Part shown: positions 32,582 through 43,122 of the stretch, in pieces
How the letters are laid out: every line of letters begins with the position of its first letter
Numbering within the stretch: position 1 is the first letter of the stretch
NCBI RefSeq assembly: GCF_000143415.4
Contig: NW_003314330.1
Location: 836,089 to 900,088, forward strand
DNA: 64,000 nucleotides
Reading direction: 5' to 3'
Source of the DNA: Selaginella moellendorffii
Taxonomy: Eukaryota > Streptophyta > Lycopodiopsida > Selaginellales > Selaginellaceae
Program-made: the position numbers and the translations under genes
The notes under the pieces: generated by a model
The model's input: only the letters and a program-made list of their open reading frames with translations
Databases searched by the model: none
What the model was told of the DNA's origin: nothing

Positions 32582-32648
32582 CGCGTGGTTAAGGAGACAG
32601 ACTTGAAATCTGTTTTCGCCCTCGTAGGTTCGAATCCTGCTGCTGACG
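32582..32648 (+). pseudogene. tRNA-Ser relic (first)
   Basis: GCGTGGTTAAGGAGACAGAC... matches the tRNA-Ser at 31685 from the D-arm to the 3' end, with a shortened variable arm (TTTTCGCCCTC) but intact T-arm and TGA anticodon loop. The 5' acceptor strand is gone and replaced at 32545-32579 by sequence like the first half of the tRNA-Trp (GGGTCCATGGCACAATGGCA), so it cannot fold as a complete tRNA. Confidence 0.75.
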
Positions 32649-32755
32649 TTCATTGAGCTTTGAGAAAAATTGTGTAAGCTTTGAGAATATGCTAAGGTGG
32701 CCTCATATTTATAATGCACCCAGCCATCCTTAAAGCAACGCTTCCATAGGCAAGC

Positions 32756-33136
32756 ATGATTTATAGCGCTGCAATACTCGTTGCTTGTTTGCTTTTCCTG
32801 CAGAAGGTAGATGCGGGCTGGGTTTTGTTTTCGAATGGGGAGGTAGGGGCTGGCTGTGGAACAAATGCATGTTCTATTCCGAATTGCGCCCTGCTTGTTG
32901 AGCGCGTCCATGGCTGCACTGGGGGCGAAACTCAAGCTGTGCATTGTGGGCAAATCCGGGCCAAGGGCAACCGCAAGTATCAGCAGTGGAAGAGCGTGTG
33001 CAGAGGTGGCGAGTTCAGCATCGATTGGAACATCAAACCCCTCAGGCTCCAGTTCCGCAACTCTGCAGGCAACTTTGAAGAATGCCTGTTCAAAACAAAC
33101 TGGCGTGGAGCCGAATTCGGCTGTCAGATGGGTTGA
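32756..33136 (+). CDS. Small secreted cysteine-rich protein (unrecognised family)
   Basis: Single exon, 126 residues. A signal peptide is clear (M-I-Y-S-A-A-I-L-V-A-C-L-L-F-L-Q-K-V-D-A, cleavage after Ala20). The mature part of about 106 residues has eight cysteines (pattern begins C-G-T-N-A-C-S-I-P-N-C), a basic stretch (R-A-K-G-N-R-K-Y) and a tail rich in Phe/Arg (L-R-L-Q-F-R-N-S). The even cysteine number suggests four disulfides and an extracellular role. I do not recognise the family; an antimicrobial or lectin-like function would be guesswork. A decayed duplicate sits at 31875-32110, and both follow tRNA-Ser-like sequences, so the pair arose from one duplicated unit. Confidence 0.75.
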   Translation: MIYSAAILVACLLFLQKVDAGWVLFSNGEVGAGCGTNACSIPNCALLVERVHGCTGGETQAVHCGQIRAKGNRKYQQWKSVCRGGEFSIDWNIKPLRLQFRNSAGNFEECLFKTNWRGAEFGCQMG

Positions 33137-33196
33137 CTTTGTAGTCGTGTTTTCTAATCAATTATGTTGGTGATGAACATGCATCATTGTGTTTGA

Positions 33197-33214
33197 ATTA
33201 TTATTATTATTATT
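33197..33214. repeat. (ATT)n microsatellite
   Basis: Six ATT units in a row in otherwise unremarkable intergenic DNA; nothing else is readable between 33137 and 33738. Confidence 0.85.
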
Positions 33215-33738
33215 CCATAGTTTTCGGGTCTGGCATGTGCCACAACATGAATTTGGAGATATGAAACCATTGCCAGAGCTGACAATAAGCTGCACAGCCG
33301 TAGAGCACATGAAATACATCTGTGATGCGAACAGGGTGTGTTCTTGTTGGTCTGCCTCGTACTGAGAGCTATACAAGATGATAGATCCACACACATGTGT
33401 CGAAGGTGCTTCTCCAAATGGCAGCTAATCAGTCCTTACAAAGTGTTCAATTTGTAAACATGATTTCCATACTAATCTACCATGCACTCTACTTTCTTTG
33501 GCTATAAAGAAAATGAGGCTTTTTTGGGTCCACAATAACAGGCAGCAGAGTTTTGCTCAACCATCACTGTCTGATTGTGATGAAGCGTAGACCTTTTTTC
33601 CTTGAAATTATTGTGCACAAAGCATGAGCTTTCCTGGATGAACGACGAGAGCTCATCCAAATTGGTTGTAAGAAACTCAGGCTGGGCGTTTGGTCACAAA
33701 ACATGCTTCTCTTTGTCTTGTATTTTGGAAAATTTTTT

Positions 33739-33797
33739 CAGTATGTCCGAGTCAGACTCGAAATCTCACCCTCGCAGGTTCGAATCCTGCTGCTGAT
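33739..33797 (+). pseudogene. tRNA-Ser relic (second)
   Basis: CAGTATGTCCGAG followed directly by CAGACTCGAAATCT and then CACCCTCGCAGGTTCGAATCCTGCTGCTGATA. The D-arm and part of the anticodon stem are deleted, so the cloverleaf is impossible. It lies about 70 bp before the 965-residue PPR gene. Confidence 0.8.
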
Positions 33798-33869
33798 ACC
33801 ATCTCCTATGCAATGTGCGTTCACATTTTTGTTCAGCTTTTCCAGAAATGTGTGTAAGAATTCCAAGAG

Positions 33870-36767
33870 ATGGATCACATCAAATTACTAGAATCATGCA
33901 AGGACCTTGCTGCTGTGAGACACGCCGAGTCTCGCATTCCCACCATCACGAGAGACTTGCACGTCTCAAACAAGCTCATCCAACTCTACGGCAGATATGG
34001 CGGCATCCGGGAGGCCCGGGCAACCTTCGACGCCCTGTACCGTACGGACTCTTTCTCGTGGAACGCTCTTCTCTCGGCCTATGCCCGCAATTGCCAGCTC
34101 GAGGAAGCCAGGCGCGTGTTTGATTCCATGCCCCAACGCAGCCTCATTTCGTGGACCACCATTGTGTCGGCATATACCACGGCTGGGTATCTGGAGCAAG
34201 CGCGTGCCGCGTTTGACTCCATGCCTGCTAGAGACAGGGTGACGTGGACGTGCATGATCTCTTCGTATGCTAGGAACGGTCACGTCGACGAGGCTAGGTG
34301 TATATTCCATGATATGCCAGAAAAGGATCTCGTCGCTTGGAATGCCATTCTTTCTGCAAATGCCCAAAACGGGCATCTGGAAGACTCACGGGATGTGTTT
34401 GAGGGCATGCCTCTCCGGGATCTTGTGTCTTGGAATGCGACGCTGGCTGCACACGCACAAAATCGAGATCCCGTTAGAGCCAAAGAGATCTTCTTTGATG
34501 AGATGCCGGAGTGGGATCTTGTTTCTTGGAACAGCGTCTTATCGGCACTGGCTCACGCTGGAGATCTTACGAACTCGAAATGGGTGTTTGATTCAATGCC
34601 TGAGAGAGATATCGTTTCCTGGAATACAATTCTCTCCGGGATGAGCAGTCAGAAAGGACTGCTAGACAAAACCAAAAATGTCTTTGACAACATGCCACAA
34701 CGAGCTATTGTGTCTTGGAACTCGATGCTGGCTACGTGTGCCCAGCATGGCAGGGTCGAAGAAATGAAAAGCATCTTTGATGAGATGCCACAGCAGGATC
34801 AAGCATCGTGGAACACACTGCTAATTGGTTATGCCCAGAATGGGCATATGCTTGAAGCGCAGACAATTCTTCACTACCTTATACCTCAACGAAATCTTGT
34901 GACATGGAACGTCGTTTTAAATGGATTTGTTCAAGCTGGAAGCTTAGTTGATGCAGAGGAAACTTTCCAAGGAATGAAATTCCTTGATAATATCTCTTTT
35001 AATGCTATACTAACAGCATATATCGAAGCTGGGCATATAGAAAACGCCGAGCTTGTCTTTTCTTCCATGCCTGAAAAAGAACTAATTTCTTGGAGTATCA
35101 TGCTATCTGGTTATGCTGAACATGGGTATTTGGAGAAAGCTAAATCAGTTTTCTTGAAGATGCCTGAGTGGAATGTTGTGTCGTGGAATTCTATAATGTC
35201 TGCATTTGCGAGGCATGGGCATTTAGATGAGGCCGAGAGAGTTTTCGACGAGATGCCAGAGAGAGATTTGGTATCCTGGAATACGATGCTAGCTCCATAT
35301 GCTCAAAACGGGAATATTACAGGAGCAAAGAAGTTGTTTGACGAGCTCCCAATGAGGGATTTGGTGTCATGGAACGTAATGCTAACTGCATATTCTCAAG
35401 ATGGGCATATTTCGAAGACATTATGGGTGTTTAAAGAGATGCCAGGGATGAGCTTGGTGTCCTGGAATGCCCTTCTGGCTGCCTACACCCAGAATGCCGA
35501 TCTTGAAAAGGCTAAAGAAATCTTTGCTGTGATGCCCGAGCACAATGTTGCGTCTTGGAACTCAATACTTTTGATATATGGGAACGCTTGTGAAATCAAA
35601 CAATCAAGAGAGACCTTTGATGCCATGCCTCAGCACAACGTTGCGTCGTGGACTGCAATGCTTTCGATCTATGGCCAGAATGGGGACCTTGAAAATGCAA
35701 GGAGTTGTTTTGGATGTATGCCTGACAAGGATCTGGTGGCATGGACTGCAATGCTGGTTGCCTTTACGCACAATGGGCATCTCCAAGACGCCCAGGAGAT
35801 GTTTGATGCCATGCCATTCCAGAGTGTGGTCCCTTGTAATGCAATACTTGCAGCATATGCCCAAAGTGGGCATCTTATGAGAGCGAAAGCACTGTTTGAT
35901 TCGATGGCTTTGCACAACCCGGCATCTTGGAGTGCGATGCTGTCAGCATATTCCATTCACGGGCATATAGATGACTCAAAATATTTGTTCATGGACATGC
36001 CGCAGAGGAATCTTGCCTCCTGGAGTGGAATGCTACAAGCTTATGCCGGCAAGGGACATCTGGAGGATGCAAAGTGTACTTTTGATGCCATGCCTCAGCA
36101 CAGCCTTGGCTCCTGGACGTCAATGCTGGGCGCGTATGCCCAAGAAGGATATGTTCTCGAGGCCAAACAGCTGTTCGATAAGATGCCACTGAAAGATTCC
36201 CTTGCCTGGCATGTTTTGCTGAGCGGATATGCCCAGAACGGGCATGTGGAGCTCGCACGACAAATGTTTGATTCTATCCCCGACCAAAACCTGGTTACAT
36301 GGAGTGCTCTTTTGGCATCGTATGCGCACAATGGACACTCCAAGAAAGCTTTGGAAATATTTGCCATTATCAAAGCCGTGGAAGCTCCAAACGAGATTTG
36401 CTTTGTTTCGGTGCTCATTGCTTGCAGCCATGCCGGAAAGATGCCCCTGGGAAGGTCTTATTTTTTCTCAATGATCGTGGATTTTAACCTGAAACCCACG
36501 AAACAACACTACACTTGCATGGTGGATTTGCTGAGTCGAGCTGGGCATCTGGCTGATACTGAAGAGCTTATTGCAACAATGCCCTTTGTTCCTGATGGGT
36601 TGGAGTGGACTTGCTTGATTAGAGCTTGTAAGTTAGAGGTCAACCTTGCTAGGGCTGCAAAATCTGTAATAAAACCTGATGAGAAAGATGGTTCAAGATA
36701 CATTTTACTTGCAAATGCTTTTACGGGCGATCAAAAGCTTGATCAAAAGCAAAATTCTTTAAATTAA
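33870..36767 (+). CDS. Pentatricopeptide repeat protein made largely of 31-residue S-type repeats
   Basis: One exon, 965 residues. From about residue 30 to 860 there are some 27 tandem repeats close to 31 residues, each with the frame 'M-P-x-R-D-L-V-S-W-N-x-M-L-x-A-Y-A-x-N-G-H-L-x-x-A-x-x-x-F-D'. This is the short S motif used almost without P or L motifs, an SS-type array. The end has P- and E-like segments (H-Y-T-C-M-V-D-L-L-S-R-A-G, then Y-I-L-L-A-N-A-F) and no DYW domain. It probably binds a long single-stranded organellar RNA stretch; localisation and target are not readable. AT content rises along the gene, unlike the other two PPR genes. Confidence 0.92.
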   Translation: MDHIKLLESCKDLAAVRHAESRIPTITRDLHVSNKLIQLYGRYGGIREARATFDALYRTDSFSWNALLSAYARNCQLEEARRVFDSMPQRSLISWTTIVSAYTTAGYLEQARAAFDSMPARDRVTWTCMISSYARNGHVDEARCIFHDMPEKDLVAWNAILSANAQNGHLEDSRDVFEGMPLRDLVSWNATLAAHAQNRDPVRAKEIFFDEMPEWDLVSWNSVLSALAHAGDLTNSKWVFDSMPERDIVSWNTILSGMSSQKGLLDKTKNVFDNMPQRAIVSWNSMLATCAQHGRVEEMKSIFDEMPQQDQASWNTLLIGYAQNGHMLEAQTILHYLIPQRNLVTWNVVLNGFVQAGSLVDAEETFQGMKFLDNISFNAILTAYIEAGHIENAELVFSSMPEKELISWSIMLSGYAEHGYLEKAKSVFLKMPEWNVVSWNSIMSAFARHGHLDEAERVFDEMPERDLVSWNTMLAPYAQNGNITGAKKLFDELPMRDLVSWNVMLTAYSQDGHISKTLWVFKEMPGMSLVSWNALLAAYTQNADLEKAKEIFAVMPEHNVASWNSILLIYGNACEIKQSRETFDAMPQHNVASWTAMLSIYGQNGDLENARSCFGCMPDKDLVAWTAMLVAFTHNGHLQDAQEMFDAMPFQSVVPCNAILAAYAQSGHLMRAKALFDSMALHNPASWSAMLSAYSIHGHIDDSKYLFMDMPQRNLASWSGMLQAYAGKGHLEDAKCTFDAMPQHSLGSWTSMLGAYAQEGYVLEAKQLFDKMPLKDSLAWHVLLSGYAQNGHVELARQMFDSIPDQNLVTWSALLASYAHNGHSKKALEIFAIIKAVEAPNEICFVSVLIACSHAGKMPLGRSYFFSMIVDFNLKPTKQHYTCMVDLLSRAGHLADTEELIATMPFVPDGLEWTCLIRACKLEVNLARAAKSVIKPDEKDGSRYILLANAFTGDQKLDQKQNSLN

Positions 36768-37086
36768 ATATTATTAGATAAATATTCCTAGTGCATGAAA
36801 TTTTCGAAGGTAAGACGCTAATTGTAGCTAATGACAGTACAGAATTGCTGCTGCTGTGCTTACAATCAAAAGCAGGTGCAAGCTCCTCGAATTCCGAACT
36901 CCAATGTAGAGTGCATAGATTGCTAGATCAAATACGATTTCCATGTTATATGTTGGGCTATAAAAATGACTCTTGTGGCAGAATTGTAAAATGTTTTATT
37001 TTCTTGTGTAGACCTTTTCTTCCGGGGGGATTAGCACGAGAGCATGAATTCTTTGACAGATTTGCAAGAAATTCGATAAAAGCAAG

Positions 37087-37157
37087 GGATCCATGGCACA
37101 CGGCAGCGCGTTTGACTCCAGATTAGAAGGCTGCATGTTCGAATCACGCCAGGTTCA
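37087..37157 (+). pseudogene. tRNA-Trp relic
   Basis: GGATCCATGGCACACGGCAGCGCG...TTCGAATCACGCCAGGTTCA aligns along its length with the intact tRNA-Trp at 38613. It has one deletion in the D-loop and substitutions at pairing positions (GTG to ATG near the D-stem, GCCGGG to GCCAGG in the acceptor/T region). The CCA anticodon loop is retained. Possibly non-functional. Confidence 0.7.
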
Positions 37158-38100
37158 GAAATTATGCTTTGAAGGTTGACAGTCAAGCATATTCGCATAT
37201 ATTCTTGATATTTCGTGTCTGAGTGTTTCTAGAGTTTTAAGGGAAGAATCCTGAGTGAGAAAGGCATTGTATATGAAGATTAGCTTTGGGAGGTACATAT
37301 CTACATACGTTATTGATTTAAAAACGTATTAATAAAGTAAATAATATATTAGACTTAATTATCTACTGAATTAAAAATAGATATGAAAATATAATTAGTT
37401 ATCTCTAATTACATTAATAATTTTATATTTATTATTAGAATACAATAAATTTTATTTGTTATTAGAAAATTTTATTATATTATATACAGGAGATATTGAA
37501 TTATGAATCAGTGTTTTATAAAAAAAATGTAATTAAATAAATAAATTGCTATGCATTGCCTGTAGCAATGCTTGGTTTTCTTAATAGTAGTTTTATTATT
37601 ACTTATTAATCCAACTGATCAAATAAAGTTTATAATTATAAGCATGTTTGTAATTTATAAACACAAGATTAATATTATTACATATCAACCATTAGATGAT
37701 AAAATAAAAAATAATATACTAGAAAGGGTTTAAGAAAGTTTATAAATTATAAGCATGTTTATACAAGATTAATCTAAATTAAGAACAACCATTAGATGAT
37801 AGAATATCCCAGAATATCCAAGCATACTCTAGGTATATCCACTGCCGTTTGCTTAAGAAAACCAAAAATTAGTATATTTTTACCCAATTAAATTTAGTTG
37901 GGAAATATTTATATTTTATCCCAATTTATATTTCTATTTAAGAAAAAATATCTATAGATGTGAGTGCTTGGCCCTCACATAGAGGTATTATGCAATATTC
38001 TATTCTATTTATTTATTTCATAACTCTAATAAAATAAACTCGAAAGTCCATGTAATTTAAGAAATGCTTATAGTTGAAACTTTCCATGAAACTTTAGCTG
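37158..38100. other. AT-rich intergenic DNA with internal duplications
   Basis: No gene. A phrase 'aaccattagatgat' occurs at about 37688 and 37788, and 'ttataaattataagcatgtt' near 37738 resembles 37630, so the stretch contains a short diverged duplication. Confidence 0.5.
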
Positions 38101-38103
38101 ATG

Positions 38104-38119
38104 ATATATATAATTTATA
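38104..38119 (+). promoter_or_regulatory. Probable TATA box of the RING-H2 gene
   Basis: TATATATAATTTATAG lies 24-39 bp before the ATG at 38143. If used, transcription would start close to 38135 and the upstream in-frame ATGs at 38101 and 38125 would not be in the mRNA. This is the basis for choosing the ATG at 38143. Confidence 0.45.
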
Positions 38120-38142
38120 GTTTGATGAAGGGAGGATACAAA

Positions 38143-38517
38143 ATGAATGTCTTGCTGGGACTTGGTTTGGGAATTTTGGCACTTACCGCATTCTTCTACC
38201 TCTGCAATAAATTTCTTATGGCCAGGGACGCGAGATTGGAAGAAGATGCCAGGAGCATTTTGATGACAACTTCTCCTGCTGCTGCGCTCGCAATCACAAG
38301 CCCGATGTTCAGATGGATGCAAGCTCCTGGAGATCCCAAGTCCGCTCAGAGTGTTGTAGAGTGTGCAATTTGCTTGACAAGGCTGAAGGAGGCGATTGTG
38401 AGAGTGCTGCCCGGCTGCAACCATGTTTTCCACCGCAGCTGCATCGATCTGTGGCTCTCTTGCAACACCACGTGCCCAATCTGTAGGCACGATTTGGTCG
38501 CAAACCATAGATCCTAA
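38143..38517 (+). CDS. ATL-like RING-H2 protein with amino-terminal membrane anchor
   Basis: Single exon; 124 residues from the ATG at 38143, or 138 from 38101. Residues 3-20 form a membrane helix (V-L-L-G-L-G-L-G-I-L-A-L-T-A-F-F-Y-L). The RING-H2 finger sits at the carboxy end, with C-A-I-C, C-N-H-V-F-H-R-S-C and C-P-I-C giving the C3H2C3 order, and a Trp (I-D-L-W-L) at the E2-binding position. A membrane-anchored E3 ubiquitin ligase of the ATL type is the family expectation, although the canonical G-L-D motif between helix and finger is not present. Substrates unknown. Intronless, as most ATL genes. Confidence 0.87.
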   Translation: MNVLLGLGLGILALTAFFYLCNKFLMARDARLEEDARSILMTTSPAAALAITSPMFRWMQAPGDPKSAQSVVECAICLTRLKEAIVRVLPGCNHVFHRSCIDLWLSCNTTCPICRHDLVANHRS

Positions 38518-38612
38518 AAGATGACTATTTCCGAGTATGTCCAACCAATATGGGAGCAAAGTCTAAGCTTTTCTTTTCCTTAAACCTTGGGGAGATTTGC
38601 AAGAAAGAAAAT

Positions 38613-38684
38613 GGATCCGTGGCGCAACGGTAGCGCGTCTGACTCCAGATCAGAAGGCTGCGTGTTCGAGTCACGCCGGGTTCA
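38613..38684 (+). tRNA. tRNA-Trp (CCA)
   Basis: 72 nt: acceptor GGATCCG/CGGGTTC plus discriminator A, D-arm GGCGCAACGGTAGCGC, anticodon loop CTCCAGA (anticodon CCA), T-arm CGTGTTCGAGTCACG. All stems pair. It matches the plant nuclear tRNA-Trp. Confidence 0.95.
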
Positions 38685-38874
38685 CTAAACGTGCTTATCC
38701 TTTTGATCAAATAACATTCTTGATGGAAAAAATGCAGGAGTAGAAAAACCTTGCAAAGATTTGGAGATACCAAAGTCTGGTCCACCTTATTGATTCTATT
38801 GAAATTTTTTCCAGAGTTTGGTCGCCATTCTTCCTCGTTCCTCAAGCTCGATCGAGCTCGAGCACCAAAAGATC

Positions 38875-39051
38875 ATGGCGGGCACCAAAGCTCTGCGAGT
38901 TTCTAGAGTGAAGAAGGCCTTCATCTGGTACACTGTAACATTTGGAATGTATGAAGGTGAGATTTGGGAGGTCTGTCTCGCAAACATCGTGCTCGCTCTT
39001 GCGTTTCTCCCGCCCCTCTATCTCATCCACAAGCACGCCATTAGATTACTG
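38875..39051 (+). CDS. Possible small membrane protein or upstream exon before GET3
   Basis: From ATG 38875 the frame gives 59 residues with a conserved-looking composition (K-A-L-R-V-S-R-V-K-K-A-F-I-W-Y-T-V-T-F-G-M-Y-E-G) and a membrane helix (L-A-N-I-V-L-A-L-A-F-L-P-P-L-Y-L). At 39052 a good donor (CTG|GTAAGCG) occurs, but the frame also runs on without a stop into the GET3 transit-peptide exon. It could be a separate small gene with an unseen second exon, or a long amino-terminal extension of GET3. Family not recognised. Confidence 0.45.
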
Positions 39052-39117
39052 GTAAGCGAGGTTATTAGGCTGTGGGACAAGGTGTTAGTGCTGTCGCTGG
39101 GAGCCCTAAGCGTTTGG

Positions 39118-41332
<2,215 letters not shown>

Positions 41333-42564
41333 GTGAAAGGTACAAGCATCTCTAAAACTCTTATCGCTGGTTCGCGTCTCAACAGGAAAAACCAACACCG
41401 AGAGCGAGAGAAAACGGAGGAGAGAACAAAGAGAGTGTACAGTGGCATGGAACTTTTAATAACTGGATCACTTGGTCCACGTACGTATCTTCTTTCATTC
41501 GTTTTTGATTCGTCTTCTCCACAGCGTCGTTGCTATTAACTCCTGGCTGATCTGCTGGATCTTTCGTGTTCCGTTCTCTTCCGAGTCCTCGAATTCTTTC
41601 CACTGCGATCGCTCTTTCTTTTTTTTTTGCTTATCTTTCGTCAATGTCTTCACTTTTTTTTTGGAATCAGGATTCTTAAAGCTTTTTTTGCTGCGTTTTA
41701 TAACCTGGGAGATTTGACCAGGGCTCCCCGCCTTTTTATCCCAGTTCGCCTCCTCATTGCGGGATGATCTCAGCACAAAACTTTGGAGCGCGAGATCATT
41801 GGGATGAATGAAATAGCTATCTTTCTAGAGACCAGCACAGCTAGCGCTACTATATGCAAAATTTTGTAAAAACTAGGCAGTGTGGCGTAGCCTAGCTAGT
41901 CCTGGGACGAAAGAGATCACTCTTTCACTTTCATGGCATTCTCCCTCAGACTTTCCCCAAAATTCTCCACACACACGAAAGCTGCTGCTACAAACTGCTC
42001 TTGGCTTGTCTCCCTTGTTTTATCAAAATATCATAGCTTCAACAATAGCATGGAATGGAAGCTCCAAAACCTCGGCCAACTTGTCATACCCATATAATGT
42101 AACCATCAATCAATCAAGCAATCAGTCAATCACAGGCTAAGAGAGCAAGGTTTGATTTGATTCTCATGTGGAAAACACTATAGTTTCTTAAGGAGAAAGT
42201 ATAAAAATCAAGAGACATTGTCCCCGAATTGTCCCATGGGTGGCAAACAAATCACAAACGCTAGAATGGCATCAAATGCTTCTTCATTAACACAAACACC
42301 TCCAGGCAAGAAAAGAAATTTCTTGGTGATGACCAAGTTTCAAACATATTTAATAATCTGGCTTATCAGCCAAACCGCAGTTAACTACCATTAAGCAGGA
42401 TTTATCGCAAGTCCACTGTCCACGCGCGGTTGCGAATGAAAAAAGAGAAATCTACCAGGGGAGGGGAGCGGCATGACGTGGAGAACGTCACACCGCACGA
42501 TCCAACGCTAACGAACGGTGGGTAGGACGTCCACTGTGACGTCCGCCGACTGACGGCCGTCACG
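41333..42564. other. Intergenic region between GET3 and KRP
   Basis: The 3' flank of GET3 with poly-T runs near 41618-41664, then featureless sequence. From about 42420 it becomes GC-rich with several GACGTCC/ACGTCAC-like blocks (for example 'tggagaacgtcac' near 42479 and 'ggacgtccactgtgacgtcc' near 42524), which look like bZIP-type ACGT core sites of the KRP promoter. Confidence 0.45.
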
Positions 42565-42576
42565 TTTTGGCGGGAA
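42565..42576 (+). promoter_or_regulatory. Consensus E2F/DP binding site upstream of the KRP gene
   Basis: TTTTGGCGGGAA fits the E2F consensus TTTSSCGC/ TTTGGCGGGAAA almost perfectly. It lies about 560 bp before the KRP ATG, in a GC-rich promoter-like region. E2F factors activate S-phase genes in plants. Confidence 0.6.
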
Positions 42577-43122
42577 GAAGGGCGGCTCGACGCTAAGGCC
42601 GTTGCGCCGTCTTGTCCCCCGGTCGGTGTACACAGCGGACACGCGGATATTCCGTGCCGTCTCGGGCATATTCTGCCGGCGTGCTAGAAAACGCCGTTTA
42701 AGCGACGAGCGCAGGGGCCTTTTGTTCTTCGGTCAGAAATCTCCATTTGTTTATCTCCTTTACTTTCCTGCCAAGAGCTCTAGCGCCACTGCGCTGCGTG
42801 GGTCGTCTTCTTCTTCTTCTTCCTCCAGAATTGTTTTTTTCCTCCTCCACTTATCTTCGATCGATCGCTGGGAGAAGGCGAGTAGCAGCGCAGCAGCGGT
42901 GGCAGTCGACCACATTTGATTCTCTGCCGCGCGCGCCCTCTAGAGCGAGATGGGCGCTCTGTTCTTCGAGGTGAGCAGGATTTCTTCGCTTGTCCGGTGA
43001 CGATCAGCCAAGTGGGTCGCCGCGCCGGGCATCGCTCCGGGATTCTTGAGCGACCCATCTCGAGAATTCGTGGGCAGGGAATTCGTCTCTGTGGGTTTTA
43101 GCGGGGGTTTTTTTGGCGGCCC

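Noticed and set aside
32579-32648. Second functional tRNA-Ser
   Set aside because: The 5' acceptor strand is missing, so no acceptor stem can form.
33739-33797. Third functional tRNA-Ser
   Set aside because: D-arm and half of the anticodon arm are deleted.
41472-41776. Phe/Lys-rich frames downstream of GET3
   Set aside because: Poly-T/poly-A derived low-complexity frames on opposite strands, no domain; best explained as 3' UTR and flank.
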